Below are positions 63,300 through 64,000 of a stretch of DNA of 64,000 nt, piece after piece. Each line of letters opens with the position of its first letter. Within the stretch, counting starts at the first letter, position 1. The notes beneath the pieces are model-generated. The model had not been told where the DNA came from. It did no database searches and saw only the letters and a program-made list of their open reading frames with translations. The position numbers were made by a program, and so were the translations under genes. This DNA is from an uncultured Anaerolineae bacterium (GTDB lineage Bacteria > Chloroflexota > Anaerolineae > Promineifilales > Promineifilaceae): NCBI GenBank assembly GCA_937943625.1, contig CALEAD010000007.1:1-64000 (forward strand), given 5' to 3'.

Positions 63300-63385
63300 G
63301 CTACTTGACTGCAGATCACAGATGGTAGATGGCGGTCCACGGTCCGCGGTCAAATTTGTCAAGATCATCTACACCAGGCCCAATT
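63300..63385 (+). repeat. Family B fragment before cofE
   Basis: GCAGATCACAGATGGTAGAT, GGCGGTCCACGGTCCGCGGT and CAAATTTGTCAAGATCATCT, the right half of the element; the left TIR half is not recognisable. Confidence 0.6.
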
Positions 63386-63421
63386 TCCAATCTCTCGTCT
63401 CCAGCTTCCTTCTTTCAAACC

Positions 63422-64000
63422 ATGATTACGCAACTGACGCTTACGGCCGTTGCCAATTTACCCCACATTCAACCCCAAGACGACCTGGCGGCGCTGATCT
63501 TGCGCGCCCTGCACCAGAGCGGGCTGACACTGCAAAACGGAGACGTGCTAGCCATTGCGCAAAAGATTGTCTCCAAAGCCGAGGGGCGATTTGTTGACCT
63601 GGCTACCGTCACCCCCTCGGCGCGGGCGCAAGCGGTAGCAGCGCAAACAGCTAAAGACCCGCGCCTGGTCGAGCTGATTTTGCGCGAAAGCAGCGAGATT
63701 TCGCGCCTGAAGAAGGGCGTGTTGGTGGTGCGCCATCGCCTGGGCTTTACCAGCGCCAACGCCGGCATAGACCGCTCTAACGTGGGGCCGCCAGCCGCGG
63801 GAGAATGGGTGCTGTTGCTGCCAGAAGACCCGGATGCCTCGGCCGCGCGCCTGCGCGCCGAATTTCTGGCGCAGAGCGGTGCGGCAGTAGGCGTCGTGAT
63901 TACAGACAGTCACGGACGGCCGTTTCGCCTGGGCACCGTGGGCGTAGCAATTGGCGTAGCCGGCATCCCTGCCCTGTGGGATCGGCGCGGTGAGCAGGAT
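63422..64000 (+). CDS. cofE: Coenzyme F420-0:L-glutamate ligase CofE (partial, runs off the window)
   Basis: 193 codons from ATG at 63422 to the window end without a stop: [60 protein letters not shown], and [20 protein letters not shown]. These are the CofE/FbiB motifs, the ligase that adds glutamate to F420-0 using GTP. F420 is a hydride-carrying deazaflavin found in Chloroflexota, actinobacteria and archaea. A full protein would be about 250 residues. A low-complexity TTCCAATCTCTCGTCTCCAG repeat precedes it and no strong Shine-Dalgarno is seen. Confidence 0.92.
   Translation, partial: MITQLTLTAVANLPHIQPQDDLAALILRALHQSGLTLQNGDVLAIAQKIVSKAEGRFVDLATVTPSARAQAVAAQTAKDPRLVELILRESSEISRLKKGVLVVRHRLGFTSANAGIDRSNVGPPAAGEWVLLLPEDPDASAARLRAEFLAQSGAAVGVVITDSHGRPFRLGTVGVAIGVAGIPALWDRRGEQD

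Overview
This window is an ordinary bacterial chromosome segment, gene-dense and GC-rich, most likely from a filamentous Chloroflexota (Anaerolineae-like) bacterium. The assignment is an inference. It rests on an FMN-riboswitch-controlled RibXY-type ABC transporter (described from Chloroflexi), a MinCDE-RodA block, a PBP1A with an extra C-terminal beta domain, F420 biosynthesis (cofE), AmrS, and both GlnRS and GluRS. I found no rRNA, tRNA, CRISPR array, phage or intact insertion sequence.

Layout. 1-222: start of a type I restriction methyltransferase (hsdM), leaving the window. 0.5-4.6 kb: a metallophosphoesterase, then the flavin transporter ribX-ribY-ATPase behind an FMN riboswitch. 4.8-9.7 kb: thpR, cdd, recO, pepA and a GNAT acetyltransferase. 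9.8-13.7 kb: sdhCDAB from one promoter. 13.9-18.2 kb (minus): TGS-uridine kinase, a PLC-like protein, a lytic transglycosylase and an unknown protein. 18.3-26.1 kb: accessory metabolism (TPR proteins, MDR oxidoreductase with MFS exporter, a DUF protein, class V aminotransferase, OsmC, YhhN). 26.2-33.5 kb (minus): groESL with a promoter flanked by two CIRCE operators, a TPR protein, a PAC2 protein and PBP1A. 33.6-35.3 kb: infC-rpmI-rplT, infC apparently starting at AUA. 35.5-46 kb: three large membrane glycosyltransferases followed by a 1324-residue multi-GAF histidine kinase. 46-57 kb: SWIM-type protein, cupin, CPBP protein, an RlmD-like protein lacking its catalytic cysteine, glnS, a broken vapB, rlmB, cysS, a degenerate GluRS paralogue and a PIN/TRAM protein. 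57.3-64 kb: amrS, minCDE, rodA, gltX and the start of cofE.

The most unusual property lies across the genes rather than in one of them. First, the palindrome ACGGCCGT occurs at extreme density (18 copies counted by eye in the first 10 kb), in coding and non-coding DNA and in every frame, like the cyanobacterial HIP1 sequence. Second, almost every intergenic gap is filled by a few families of dispersed hairpin repeats. One family is a composite leader ending in GGTCATTTTCAAGGGAG, which places a Shine-Dalgarno 4-7 nt before several start codons (sdhD, sdhB, an MDR gene, a cupin). A second family has inverted ends ATGGTTCA/TGAACCAT and looks like a MITE. A third (AATCGCCAATC type) has entered reading frames and now encodes parts of the glycosyltransferases. 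Repeat DNA also encodes the last residues of the OsmC and GluRS-like proteins.

The best candidates for undescribed biology are this repeat system with its effect on translation starts and protein ends, the catalytically dead GluRS paralogue beside cysS and the PIN/TRAM gene, and the RlmD homologue that keeps its Fe-S ligands but has lost the nucleophile.
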